A stretch of DNA of 64,000 nt, from positions 145,275 through 209,274 of the forward strand of contig CAMFGZ010000006.1 in the NCBI GenBank assembly GCA_945952105.1, in the 5' to 3' direction. Both the position numbers and the translations under genes were made by a program. The notes beneath the pieces are model-generated. The model worked only from the letters and a program-made list of their open reading frames with translations, had not been told where the DNA came from and ran no database searches. Source of the stretch: an uncultured Rhodospirillaceae bacterium. GTDB lineage: Bacteria > Pseudomonadota > Alphaproteobacteria > Reyranellales > Reyranellaceae. Shown piece by piece: positions 35,232 to 43,931 of this stretch; position 1 is the stretch's first letter; every line of letters begins with the position of its first letter.

Positions 35232-35267
35232 AAGGAAAAGGGAGCCTTGCCGGCCGGCAAGACTCCC
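35232..35267 (-). terminator. Terminator of the FAH-family/CMD operon
   Basis: On the minus strand GGGAG...CTCCC outer arms enclose the palindrome TTGCCGG/CCGGCAA, followed by TTTTCC. It lies about 30 bp after the stop of the hydrolase gene. Confidence 0.75.
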
Positions 35268-35297
35268 TCCTTTGTCGCTTCGGAAGCGGACGAGTGC

Positions 35298-36227
35298 TTA
35301 CTTCGCGTACTTGCCGGTGAGCTGCGGCGTGTGCGGGCCCTCGCCGCCCTTCTCCTTGTGCTGCAGGCGCGTGGTGCGGGCCCAGGTGCGCTTCAGCTCG
35401 TCCTTCACGCTGAACTTCAGCGTGCCGATCTTCTCGACCGTCAGCTCGATCTTGTCCCCGTCCATGAACGAATGAAGGCCGCGATGATTGGTGCCGGTGG
35501 CGACGATGTCGCCGGGCTCCAGCGTATGGATCGAGCTCACCCATTCGATGATGCGCGGGATGTGGTGCGCCATGTCGGATGTGTTGAACTTCTGCATGAC
35601 CTCGCCGTTGTTGGTCAGCGTGATGTTCAGTTTCTGCGGATCGGCGATCTCGTCGGCTGTGACGATGCACGGACCGATCGGCGCGAAAGTGTCGCGCGAC
35701 TTCATTTGGAAGAAGACATTGCCCGGCGGCGGCAGGCCGCGTGCCGAACCGTCGATGAAGCAGGTGTAACCGAAGATATGCTTGAAGGCATCGGCCTGCG
35801 TGGCACGCGTCGCGCGCTTGCCGATGACCAGCGCCATCTCCGCCTCGCCCTCGAAGATCGTGGCCGGCGCGTCGGGCAGCACCATCGTGTCACCGTCGCC
35901 GATCACAGCGGTCGCGGCCTTGTGGAAGGCATTGATGGCGGGCTTCTCCGGAAGGGTGCCGTCTTCCATGTAATTCACCGCCATGCAGACGATGTTGCCG
36001 GGCTTCGGCACCGGCGGGCGTAGCTTCACGCCCGACACCGGCACGCCCTTGCCGGACACGGCGGCCTTTTCGACCTTGCCTTTGTATTCGTCCCATCGGG
36101 CGATCAGCCCGATGATGAGGTCCCGGGCTTCCAGATGCGGGATGTCCTTGACGGCGTCCGTCACGTCGACGACCTGGTCACCCTTGATGACGCCCAGCCG
36201 ATAATCGTTGAAATAACAAAGCTTCAC
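35298..36227 (-). CDS. Fumarylacetoacetate hydrolase family protein
   Basis: A 309-residue FAH-fold hydrolase or decarboxylase acting on a ring-cleavage-type oxo acid. Metal-site residues are in IFEGEAEMALVIG and the aspartate of CFIDGSARGLP; the C-terminal EPGDIVATGTNHRG is the usual FAH ending. It starts with GTG, overlapping the stop of the CMD gene (GTGA). In catabolic pathways such enzymes cleave C-C bonds of 2,4-dioxo acids; the substrate here is unknown. Confidence 0.85.
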   Translation of the reverse strand: MKLCYFNDYRLGVIKGDQVVDVTDAVKDIPHLEARDLIIGLIARWDEYKGKVEKAAVSGKGVPVSGVKLRPPVPKPGNIVCMAVNYMEDGTLPEKPAINAFHKAATAVIGDGDTMVLPDAPATIFEGEAEMALVIGKRATRATQADAFKHIFGYTCFIDGSARGLPPPGNVFFQMKSRDTFAPIGPCIVTADEIADPQKLNITLTNNGEVMQKFNTSDMAHHIPRIIEWVSSIHTLEPGDIVATGTNHRGLHSFMDGDKIELTVEKIGTLKFSVKDELKRTWARTTRLQHKEKGGEGPHTPQLTGKYAK

Positions 36228-36556
36228 TTCTTCTCTCCCTCTTCGAGCACTTTCCTGGCGACGTTGGCGGCTGACATGGCGGTCGGCCAGCCGGAGTAGA
36301 ATGCGAGATGCGTGATGAGCTCGATCAGCTCGTCCTTGGTAACTCCATTGTTGATGGCACGGGTGAAGTGTCCTGTCTGCTGTTCGGTGCGGTTCATCGC
36401 GACCAGCGCTGCACACGTTATGAGACTGCGGTCCCGCTTGGAGAGGCCAGGCCTTTGCCAGACGTCGCCGAAAAGCACATCGTCGGTGAGTTCGATCAGC
36501 TTGGGGGCGAAGGATCGTAGCCCGTCGCGCGGATTGGCGGCCGGCGGCTTGGACAT
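36224..36556 (-). CDS. Carboxymuconolactone decarboxylase family protein
   Basis: A 110-residue small helical protein. RDRSLITCAALVAMNRTEQQTGHFTRAINNGVTKDELIELITHLAFYSGWP is the CMD core; quoted in full it is longer than needed, but the RSLIT, GHF and LAFYSGWP blocks identify it. It resembles PcaC (4-carboxymuconolactone decarboxylase) without the AhpD CxxC pair, so peroxidase function is unlikely. It is coupled to the FAH-family gene and divergent from the VOC gene. Confidence 0.85.
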   Translation of the reverse strand: MSKPPAANPRDGLRSFAPKLIELTDDVLFGDVWQRPGLSKRDRSLITCAALVAMNRTEQQTGHFTRAINNGVTKDELIELITHLAFYSGWPTAMSAANVARKVLEEGEKK

Positions 36557-36619
36557 GGTTTCTCTCCTTTTCAGGGTCTGAGGGTCGCGGTAGCGTTCCT
36601 CCAAAGAGCGGAGGAAACA

Positions 36620-37567
36620 ATGGCCGTAATCAAGGCTGCGGAATTTGCCTGGCCCCGCATGGAGGCGCCCGACCTCGACCAGATGGAAGAGTTCCTCACC
36701 CATTTCGGCCTGGTGCGTTCCGAGCGCACGGCCGACGCGCTCTACATGCGCGGCACCGACGATCACCATCACCTGCACGTCACGCACAAGGGCGGCACGA
36801 AGTTCATCGGCTTCGCCTATCACGCCGCCGACGAAGACGACCTGAAGCGGCTGGCGAAGCTGCCGGGTGCCTCGGGAATCGAGACGATCGACGAGCCGGG
36901 CGGCGGCAAGCGCGTGCGCCTCAGCGAGCCGAACGGCTACCAGATCGAAGTCGTCGCCGGGCAGAACCGGATCGAGCCGATCAAGGTCGCGCGCGACGAA
37001 CAGAACACCGCCCGCGAACCGGGTCGCCGCGTCGGACGGGTTATGCGTCTCGGCAAGTCGCCCACATCGATCCAGCGCATCGGCCACGGCGTGCTGTCGT
37101 CGCCCAAGGTGACGGAGACCGTGGCCTGGTTTCGCGAAACGCTGGGCATGATCCGGTCCGACGACGTCTATGTCGGGAGCGCGGACAACATCATCGGCTC
37201 GTTCAACCGGCTCGATCGCGGCGATGCCTATGTCGATCACCACGTCTTCTTCTGCAATCACAATACAAGGGCCGGCCTGAACCACGTTTCCTACGAGGTT
37301 CAGGATATCGACTGCGTCTTCCAGGACCACGAGTACATCAAGCGGCTGGGCAAGTACGACCATATGTGGGGCATCGGCCGCCACCTGCTCGGCAGCCAGG
37401 TCTACGACTACTGGTGCGACCCCTGGGGCCGGGTCCACGAACGCTGGGCAGATACCGACCGGCTGAACGCAGCCAATGGCGGCAACCTGCTCAGCGCCGA
37501 GGAAGGCTTCCAGTCGCAATGGGGCGACCGGCCGCCGGACCGTTTCCTGGGTCACGCCAGCCCCTGA
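36620..37567 (+). CDS. Type I extradiol dioxygenase (VOC family)
   Basis: A 315-residue two-domain vicinal-oxygen-chelate protein of the size of 2,3-dihydroxybiphenyl or catechol 2,3-dioxygenases. The C-terminal domain has the full Fe(II) triad: H156 (RIGHGVL), H222 (GLNHVSYEV) and E274 (RVHERW). It should open a catecholic ring beside the hydroxyls. It is the only plus-strand gene between two minus-strand blocks of the catabolic region; an AGCGGAGG stretch 8 bp upstream of the ATG is a good ribosome-binding site. Confidence 0.85.
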   Translation: MAVIKAAEFAWPRMEAPDLDQMEEFLTHFGLVRSERTADALYMRGTDDHHHLHVTHKGGTKFIGFAYHAADEDDLKRLAKLPGASGIETIDEPGGGKRVRLSEPNGYQIEVVAGQNRIEPIKVARDEQNTAREPGRRVGRVMRLGKSPTSIQRIGHGVLSSPKVTETVAWFRETLGMIRSDDVYVGSADNIIGSFNRLDRGDAYVDHHVFFCNHNTRAGLNHVSYEVQDIDCVFQDHEYIKRLGKYDHMWGIGRHLLGSQVYDYWCDPWGRVHERWADTDRLNAANGGNLLSAEEGFQSQWGDRPPDRFLGHASP

Positions 37568-37572
37568 GGCCG

Positions 37573-38442
37573 TTACTTCGTTTTGAACTTGTCCGGCAGG
37601 CGCTCTTCGTTACCCAGCGCCACCTTGCGGACGCCCTCGCTGTCGGGGCTGGGCGGGAAGCCTTCCGAAGCGCGCGGCGCCGGCGTCTCCACGACCGTGT
37701 TCGACAGGCGACCGATGCCCGTCACCTCGATGTCGATCGTGTCACCGGCTTCGAGCGGACGTGAGTTGGCCGGCGTACCCGTCAGCAGGATGTCGCCCGG
37801 CAGGAAGGTGATGTGCCGCGCAAGGTCGGCGATCAGGTACCCGCAGTCGAAGATCTGCTCGCTGACCGCGCCCTCCTGAACCATCTTGCCGTTCTTGTAG
37901 CTGCGGAGCGTCGACTGGCGCACATCGACGCCCGAGACGAGCCCGGGGCCGATCGGGCAGAAGCCGTCCATGCCCTTCACCCGCAGCATCGACCCCGCAT
38001 CGGTATCGCGGAAATCGTGGCAGCCGAAATCGTTGGCCGGCGCGAAGCCCGCGATGCAGTCCCAAGCCTCCTCGCGGCTCACGTTCTTCGTGACCTTCGA
38101 GAAGACGACGGCCATCTCGCCCTCGTAGTTCACGTACTTGTAGCCCTTGGGCTTAACCAGCTCGCCCTTGTGGGCGTTGAGCGCGGTCAACGGCTTCTGG
38201 AAATAGGTCGGCGTCTTTGGCGGTGTGTGCGTGTTGTTGAATTCGTAGTAGCGCGAAATGTAGTTCACGTGGACGCACAGGATCTTGGTCGGGTTGCACG
38301 GCGGCAGGTGGACCACGTCCTTCTCTTCCGCGGTGCGCCCGTCGGCAAAGACGATCTTGCCGTCCTTGAATTCCACCCAATAGGCGCTGCCGTCCTTCAT
38401 GACGTGACGGATTTCCTTGCGCGGTCCCTCGAGTACGCTCAT
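37573..38442 (-). CDS. Fumarylacetoacetate hydrolase family protein (second copy type)
   Basis: A 289-residue FAH-family enzyme, only distantly like the one at 35.3 kb. Signatures: CVHVNYISRYYEF, YEGEMAVVFSKV (metal glutamates), NDFGCHDFRD and LPGDILLTGTPAN. HpaG-type decarboxylase/isomerases and 2-oxo-hydrolases look like this. It is the last gene of the long minus-strand catabolic operon, 14 bp after the LigB-type dioxygenase, which points to action on its ring-cleavage product. Confidence 0.85.
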   Translation of the reverse strand: MSVLEGPRKEIRHVMKDGSAYWVEFKDGKIVFADGRTAEEKDVVHLPPCNPTKILCVHVNYISRYYEFNNTHTPPKTPTYFQKPLTALNAHKGELVKPKGYKYVNYEGEMAVVFSKVTKNVSREEAWDCIAGFAPANDFGCHDFRDTDAGSMLRVKGMDGFCPIGPGLVSGVDVRQSTLRSYKNGKMVQEGAVSEQIFDCGYLIADLARHITFLPGDILLTGTPANSRPLEAGDTIDIEVTGIGRLSNTVVETPAPRASEGFPPSPDSEGVRKVALGNEERLPDKFKTK

Positions 38443-38456
38443 CTCAACAACTCCCC

Positions 38457-39314
38457 CTACTGAAGATCGAACCAGACATGAACATTGCCGGTGCCGGCCG
38501 CGTTCTCGTATTCCGAGAGCTGCGTGCCGCGGGCGCGGCAATTTCTGCCGCCCAGCGCCCCCATCATCTGCGCGTAGTGCGCGCCGTGGCCCTCGTACCT
38601 GGCCGCTTCCAGCTCCGGAAACCGGTCGATCACCGTGTCGTGCCGTCCCTCCTTCCAGAGTTCCAGCACCTCCATGTCGAGCGCGCGGTTCCTGGGCTCC
38701 GAAACATTGTCCGGATGCCAGACCCGCGGATTGGGCGGCACATGATCAAGGTCGTAGAATTTGTGGCTCATCGCGCCCGAGGCCAGCAGCACCACCCTGG
38801 CATCCGAGCGCCGGATCGCCTCGCCCACCACCTCGCCCATCTGGAGGAAGTGCTTCAGCTTCGCGGTCTGGCAGGTGCCGACGCTCAGCACCTTCTCTCC
38901 GCGGCCGAGATAGTGGATGACGTTGATCGTCGGATAGTGCAGCGGCAGCGTCTCCTCGACGACGTTGCGCGCCGCGACCTTCTTCTCCTGCGCCACCTTC
39001 TCGACCTCGGCCGCCAGTGCCGGCGCGCCGGCATGGTCGTAGGGAAAGCGCGTCATCGAGAACGGCAGCTCGTCGGACGTGTAGCTCCCTTTGTAGTGGG
39101 CCGCGCCCGCCACGAGATGCAGCGACGTGGTGAGCCAGTGCGTGTCGAACAGCACGAACGTGTCGGGCTTCACCGCGTCTATCTTTGCCCGCACGCGATC
39201 GAAGCCCTCGATCAGATCCGAGTCGCGACCATTACCCCGCTGGACCCGGATTTCCTTCGGCTGCACCAGGCCGGGATGGTGCGAAACGACGGCCGCGCCA
39301 ACGATCTGGCCCAT
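38457..39314 (-). CDS. Class III extradiol dioxygenase (LigB family)
   Basis: A 285-residue non-heme Fe(II) enzyme of the protocatechuate/homoprotocatechuate/gallate type. N-terminal AAVVSHHPGLV supplies the histidine ligands H12/H13; LPLHYPTINVIHYLG and GHGAHYAQMMGALGG are the other active-site blocks. The start MGQIVGA is chosen because the longer frame overlaps coxL. It sits 4 bp after the CoxL-like gene and before an FAH-family gene, a ring-opening followed by C-C hydrolysis. Confidence 0.85.
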   Translation of the reverse strand: MGQIVGAAVVSHHPGLVQPKEIRVQRGNGRDSDLIEGFDRVRAKIDAVKPDTFVLFDTHWLTTSLHLVAGAAHYKGSYTSDELPFSMTRFPYDHAGAPALAAEVEKVAQEKKVAARNVVEETLPLHYPTINVIHYLGRGEKVLSVGTCQTAKLKHFLQMGEVVGEAIRRSDARVVLLASGAMSHKFYDLDHVPPNPRVWHPDNVSEPRNRALDMEVLELWKEGRHDTVIDRFPELEAARYEGHGAHYAQMMGALGGRNCRARGTQLSEYENAAGTGNVHVWFDLQ

Positions 39315-39318
39315 GGAT

Positions 39319-41655
39319 CTATGCTCCCTTAGCCGCCTGGATGGCGCGCCAGACATTCTCCGCCGTCGCCGGCATGACCATGTCACGAACACCCAGCGGC
39401 GCCAGCGCATCGATCACCGCGTTCATCACCACCGGCATGGCACCCACCGTGCCGGCCTCGCCCGCCCCCTTTGCGCCGAGCGGATTGTACTTGGTCGGCA
39501 CGGGGTTGGACTTCACCTCCACGCTGCACATCGTGTCCGCGCGCGGCATCGTGTAGTCGAGGAAGCTCGCGGTCAGGAGCTGACCGCTCTCGCGGTCCCA
39601 AACCACGCGCTCGCCCAGGATCTGTCCGACTCCCTGCGCCACGCCGCCATGGATCTGCCCCTTGAGGCCGATCGGGTTCATCACCGTGCCGACATCGTCG
39701 ACCACCGCATAACGGTCGAGCCGGACCTCGCCCGTGTCGGGATCGACCTCGACCTCGCAGATGTGGCAGCCGTTGGGATAGGTATCCTTTTCGCCGAGAT
39801 AGGTTGCGTTCTCGTAGAGACCGCCCTCGAAGCCGCTCTTCGGCCACTTGGTCGGATTGAACGCCGCCATCGCGACCGCCTTCAGCGACACCGTCTTGTC
39901 GGTGCCCTTCACCTTGAAGATGCCGTCGGCGAACTCGATGTCCTGCTCGCCCGCCTCCAGGAGATGGCCGGCCAGCCGCTTGCCCTTCTCGATCACCTTT
40001 CCGGCCGCAAGGAACAGCGCCGAACCGCCCAGCACCGTCGAGCGCGAACCGTTGGTGCCCATGCCGAAGGCCACACGGTCGGTATCGCCGTCGATGAACT
40101 GCACCTCGTTGGGATCGATGCCCAGACGCTCGTTCAGGATCTGCTTGAACATGGTCTCGTGACCTTGTCCCTGGGCCTTGGTGCCCATCAGCAGCGCCGC
40201 CGTGCCGGCCGGATTGAAACGGATCTCGGCATATTCGGGCTGCGCCGTGCCGGCCGCCTGTTCGATGGCGTTGATGATGCCGAGGCCGCGCAGCTTGCCG
40301 CGCTTCTTCGACTCGTCGGCCCGCGCCGCGTAGCCCGCCACGTCCGCGAGCTTCAGCGCCATGTCCATGTTCTTCTCGAACTCGCCGCAGTCGTAGAACG
40401 GACCGACGGGGCTCTGATACGGCAGGGCCGCCTCGGACAGCATGTTCTTGCGCCGCAGCTCGACCCGGTCGACGCCCAGCTCGCGCGCCGCGTCGTCGAT
40501 CAGCCGCTCGATCAGGTAGATGGCTTCCGGCCGTCCTGCCCCGCGATAGGGCGCCGTGGGGTTGGTGTTGGAGAGAACGCCCACGACGTTGATGTAGGCC
40601 TTGGGGATCAAGTAGACGCCCAGCACCGTGCCGATCATGCCGAAGGGCGACAGCAGATTGCGATCCGAGCCGACATAGGCGCCGATGTTCGCCAGCATGT
40701 TGAGACGCAACGCGACGAACTTGTTGTCCGCATCGAGCGCCAGTTCCAGCTCGCCGACATTGTCGCGGCCATGCTCGTCGGCCATGACCGCCTCGGAGCG
40801 CTCGCAGCACCATTTCACCGGCCGCAGCAGCTTGCGGGCCGCCCACAGGGTCAGGCGGTGCTCGACATACTGCCAGCCCTTGGTCCCGAAACCGCCACCG
40901 ACGTCGCCCGAGATGACCCGCATCTTGCTCTCGGGCACCTTGAACACGTTCTGCGCCAGCATGTTGCGCACGCGATGGGGATACTGCACGTCCGCATAGA
41001 GCGTCATGCGGTCTTCGCCCTGGTCGTAGACACCGAGCGTTCCGCGCGGCTCCATGTACTGGGCATGCACCCGCGTGATGACGTAGCGGCGCTTGATGAC
41101 CTTGGCGGCGCCCCTTATCGTCTCCTCCGTCGCCGCCTTGTTCCCGCGCTCGATGAAGTTCGAGATATTGTCCGGACAGTCGTCCCAGACTGCTGGCGCG
41201 CCGGGCTTCACCGTGTCCTCGGTGAGCGTCACCGACGGAATGGGCTCGTAGTCGATCTCGACCAGTTCGGCGGCGTCCTTGGCCTCCGCCAGCGTCTCGG
41301 CGATCACCATCGCCACAGGGTCGCCGACATAGCGGACCCGATCGACGATCAGCGGTGGCCGCTGCGGCGCGAACATCGGCTTACCGTCGGGCCGCTTCCT
41401 CGGCATGTTGGCCTTGGGCATGCCGAGCCCGTCTGCCGCCACGTCGTGGCCGGTATAGACGGCCAGGACGCCGGGTGCCGCCGACGCCGCCTTCGTGTCG
41501 ATCGAGCGGATGTTGGCATGCGCATGCGGTGAGCGGACGAACACCGCATAGGTCTGCCCGTGCAGATTGACGTCGTTGACGAAGCGGCCCTGCCCGCGCA
41601 GCAGCCGTGGATCCTCGAAACGCAACACCGGCTGGCCGATTCCGTACTTGCTCAT
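39319..41655 (-). CDS. CoxL-like molybdenum hydroxylase large subunit, form II signature
   Basis: A 778-residue molybdenum hydroxylase subunit. The active-site loop reads PYRGAGR, matching the AYRGAGR signature of so-called form II CO dehydrogenases, whose real substrates are mostly unknown; the form I cysteine is absent. GGGFGTKG and the catalytic glutamate in GAKGAGEAG are present. No small or medium subunit gene lies nearby, unlike the three-gene set at 20-24 kb. The surrounding dioxygenase and hydrolase genes suggest ring or side-chain hydroxylation. Confidence 0.87.
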   Translation of the reverse strand: MSKYGIGQPVLRFEDPRLLRGQGRFVNDVNLHGQTYAVFVRSPHAHANIRSIDTKAASAAPGVLAVYTGHDVAADGLGMPKANMPRKRPDGKPMFAPQRPPLIVDRVRYVGDPVAMVIAETLAEAKDAAELVEIDYEPIPSVTLTEDTVKPGAPAVWDDCPDNISNFIERGNKAATEETIRGAAKVIKRRYVITRVHAQYMEPRGTLGVYDQGEDRMTLYADVQYPHRVRNMLAQNVFKVPESKMRVISGDVGGGFGTKGWQYVEHRLTLWAARKLLRPVKWCCERSEAVMADEHGRDNVGELELALDADNKFVALRLNMLANIGAYVGSDRNLLSPFGMIGTVLGVYLIPKAYINVVGVLSNTNPTAPYRGAGRPEAIYLIERLIDDAARELGVDRVELRRKNMLSEAALPYQSPVGPFYDCGEFEKNMDMALKLADVAGYAARADESKKRGKLRGLGIINAIEQAAGTAQPEYAEIRFNPAGTAALLMGTKAQGQGHETMFKQILNERLGIDPNEVQFIDGDTDRVAFGMGTNGSRSTVLGGSALFLAAGKVIEKGKRLAGHLLEAGEQDIEFADGIFKVKGTDKTVSLKAVAMAAFNPTKWPKSGFEGGLYENATYLGEKDTYPNGCHICEVEVDPDTGEVRLDRYAVVDDVGTVMNPIGLKGQIHGGVAQGVGQILGERVVWDRESGQLLTASFLDYTMPRADTMCSVEVKSNPVPTKYNPLGAKGAGEAGTVGAMPVVMNAVIDALAPLGVRDMVMPATAENVWRAIQAAKGA

Positions 41656-41689
41656 GACGCCCTCTCTCCTGCGAACGCTCGATCTGACT

Positions 41690-42655
41690 CTAGGACTGGC
41701 TGACGACGTGCGCGAGCGGGCGCCAGCGGGCCATGTCGGCCTCCACCCGTGTCCGGAACTCGGCGGGGCTCGAGACGCGCGTGTCGTTGCCCAGCTCTTC
41801 CAGCCTGGCCTTCACGTCTGGCCGCGCCATGGCCTGCCTAAGCGCCTCGTACAGCCGATCCCGGATGGCAGGCGGCAGGCCGGCCGGCGCAGTGAAACCC
41901 AGCCACGACACGACGTCGTAGTCCGGCACGACCGTTTCCGCGACCGTGGGCACGTCGGGAAAGCCCGGATGCCGCTCCTTCGAGGTCACGGCGAGCGCGC
42001 GCAGCTTGTCGGTCTTCATCAGTGGCTGGGCGTTGGAGAACGTCACGACATGCATGTCGAGCCGGCCGCCCACTAGGTCGTTGAAAGGCTGGCCGATGCC
42101 GCCCTTGTAGGGAATATGGGTCATCTTAGCGCCTGTCTTCTCGAGGATCAGCTCCATCGCCATATGAAGCGTAGATCCAACGCCCGACGTGCCGTAGGTC
42201 AGTTTGCCGGGTTCGCGCTTGCCCTCCTCCAGGTAGGCCTGAACAGTCTTGAAGCGGGACTCTGGCGCGACGGTGAGCACGAAGGGAAAGCGCGTGACGA
42301 TCGAGATGAAGTCGAAATCCTTCAGGAGATCGTAACTGAGGCTGCGATCGGTCGCCGAGACGACCGCCTGCCCACCCGTCATGAGATAGAGCGTATAGCC
42401 GTCGGGCTTCATGCGCGCGATCTGGCTGGCTGCCAGCCGCTCGGCGGCACCAGGTCGCGGCTCGATGACGATCTGCTGGCCCAATATCTCGGTCAGCGGG
42501 ACGCTGAGGTGACGGGCGATCGTGTCAGGATTCGAGCCGGCGTCGTAGCCGTGCATCAGACGAATGGTCTGCGACGGGTAGGCCTGCGCACGCGCAATCG
42601 CGGGTGCGCCGACCGCCGCCGCTGCGGCAGACATCAGCAAAGTCCGGCGTCTCAT
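41690..42655 (-). CDS. Bug/TctC-type tripartite tricarboxylate transporter binding protein
   Basis: A 321-residue periplasmic solute-binding protein. An MRRRTLLMSAAAAAVGAPAIARAQA signal peptide (possible Tat) is followed by YPSQTIRLMHGYDAGSNPD, then YGTSGVGSTLHMAMELI and HIPYKGG, the Bug family pattern. These proteins bind carboxylates. The TctA/TctB membrane partners are absent from the window, common for this large family, so it may act as a sensor or use a distant transporter. Confidence 0.88.
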   Translation of the reverse strand: MRRRTLLMSAAAAAVGAPAIARAQAYPSQTIRLMHGYDAGSNPDTIARHLSVPLTEILGQQIVIEPRPGAAERLAASQIARMKPDGYTLYLMTGGQAVVSATDRSLSYDLLKDFDFISIVTRFPFVLTVAPESRFKTVQAYLEEGKREPGKLTYGTSGVGSTLHMAMELILEKTGAKMTHIPYKGGIGQPFNDLVGGRLDMHVVTFSNAQPLMKTDKLRALAVTSKERHPGFPDVPTVAETVVPDYDVVSWLGFTAPAGLPPAIRDRLYEALRQAMARPDVKARLEELGNDTRVSSPAEFRTRVEADMARWRPLAHVVSQS

Positions 42656-42691
42656 GTTTCCTCCTCCTGTTCTTCATTGTTCGGGCCGTCG

Positions 42692-43921
42692 TTATCCCAA
42701 CGGTCCCATGAACGTCTGATCGGCATAGGTGTCGGACATCGGCTCGATCGCCTCCGGCCAGTCCTTGCCGACCTTGCGCCGCAACTCGGCAGGGCGCGGC
42801 TTGCCGTCCCAGCCGATGCGCTCCATGTAGTAGTGCAGCATCAGGCAGTGCCCCGCCGGGTCGAGAATGTGCGCGGCGTAGTCGACGCCGGGATAGAGCT
42901 CGGGCGGAATGGCGTCGATGAACTGCACGCCCTTCTTCTTAAGGTAGCTCACCGCGTCGCGGAGCTGCTGGTAGCTGCCGACCTCGACCCCCATCGAAGC
43001 GCAGCTCGTCTCGGGATTGAGCCCCAGGTCGCTGCGCAGCGCCTTCGGGAACAATGAGAGCGAATGATGCTCGCTGCCGTTGCGGAGGAAGACGCAACGA
43101 TGGCCCTTCCATGTCACCGCCTCGGTGCGGATGAAGCCCATCGTCTGGGTGTAGAAGGCCTCCGATGCGCCGACATCGGCCACGAACAGGCTCATCGGCC
43201 CGATGCTGGTGACCTTGAACGGCCGTGGCAGGCGCGTGCCGGCGACGATGTATTCCTCGCCGGTCTCGTCCTTGATGACGTTGCCGGCGTTGATGTCGAC
43301 GCCCTTGGCGATGGCGTCGCGTACCTCCTGCTCCTCCGAGATCTGCGGCAGTTCCGGTGTCTCGCGAAAGGCGCGGTAGTACATCGATTCCGGCTTGGAG
43401 CGGCCGTCCCAGCCGATCTGCTCCATCCCATAGTAGAGCTCGACCGTATGACCATCCGGGTCGCGGATGTAGGTGTGCCAGTTGCTGCCCGGCATGTCGC
43501 GGCCAACACGGCGGATTTCGACGTCACGCTCGCGGAAGTAGTCGGCGGCGGCAAACACCTCGTCCATCGTACCGACCTGCCAGGTGATCTGGTTCACCGT
43601 GACATCGCGGGAGACCGCATCGTCGCCGAAGATCGCGCCCAGCGACTTGTGTGCCAACAGGAAGGCGTGATGGTCGGAATTGTGGCTCATGAAGACGATC
43701 CGTGGATCCTGCAGCCGCTTTGCCATCTCCTCGCGCCCCGGCACCTTCGAGAAATCGCGCGTGTCGGTGACGCGGAAGCCCAGGAGGCGGGAGTAGAAAT
43801 CGAGGCCCTTGCCCAGATCGGCGACGTTGAAGCCGAAATGGCCGAGCCGGCGGATCTTGAACGGTCGCGGATAGCGCACACCGCCGACATCGTAGCTCGC
43901 GGTCTTTTGAATCGTATCCAT
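42692..43921 (-). CDS. Two-domain VOC (glyoxalase/bleomycin-resistance fold) protein
   Basis: A 409-residue protein with two VOC halves. The first starts RRLGHFGFNVADLGKGL and has H28 and E161 (HTVELYYG), but the position of the second metal histidine reads NQITWQV (Q111). The second half (about 238-370; SIGPMSLFVADVG, GHCLMLHYYME) has lost the metal ligands. It is therefore probably not a standard extradiol dioxygenase; a glyoxalase-like lyase or hydrolase is equally possible. It sits between the regulator and the binding-protein gene. Confidence 0.75.
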   Translation of the reverse strand: MDTIQKTASYDVGGVRYPRPFKIRRLGHFGFNVADLGKGLDFYSRLLGFRVTDTRDFSKVPGREEMAKRLQDPRIVFMSHNSDHHAFLLAHKSLGAIFGDDAVSRDVTVNQITWQVGTMDEVFAAADYFRERDVEIRRVGRDMPGSNWHTYIRDPDGHTVELYYGMEQIGWDGRSKPESMYYRAFRETPELPQISEEQEVRDAIAKGVDINAGNVIKDETGEEYIVAGTRLPRPFKVTSIGPMSLFVADVGASEAFYTQTMGFIRTEAVTWKGHRCVFLRNGSEHHSLSLFPKALRSDLGLNPETSCASMGVEVGSYQQLRDAVSYLKKKGVQFIDAIPPELYPGVDYAAHILDPAGHCLMLHYYMERIGWDGKPRPAELRRKVGKDWPEAIEPMSDTYADQTFMGPLG

Positions 43922-43931
43922 GATTCCCTCC

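Noticed and set aside
39127..41532. An 801-residue plus-strand open frame opposite the CoxL-like gene
   Set aside because: Antisense shadow of a GC-rich gene; the minus-strand frame has full molybdenum hydroxylase motifs.
39319..41655. Carbon monoxide dehydrogenase activity for the CoxL-like proteins
   Set aside because: Neither large subunit (20-23 kb or 39-42 kb) has the cysteine-bearing AYRCSFR loop of true form I enzymes.
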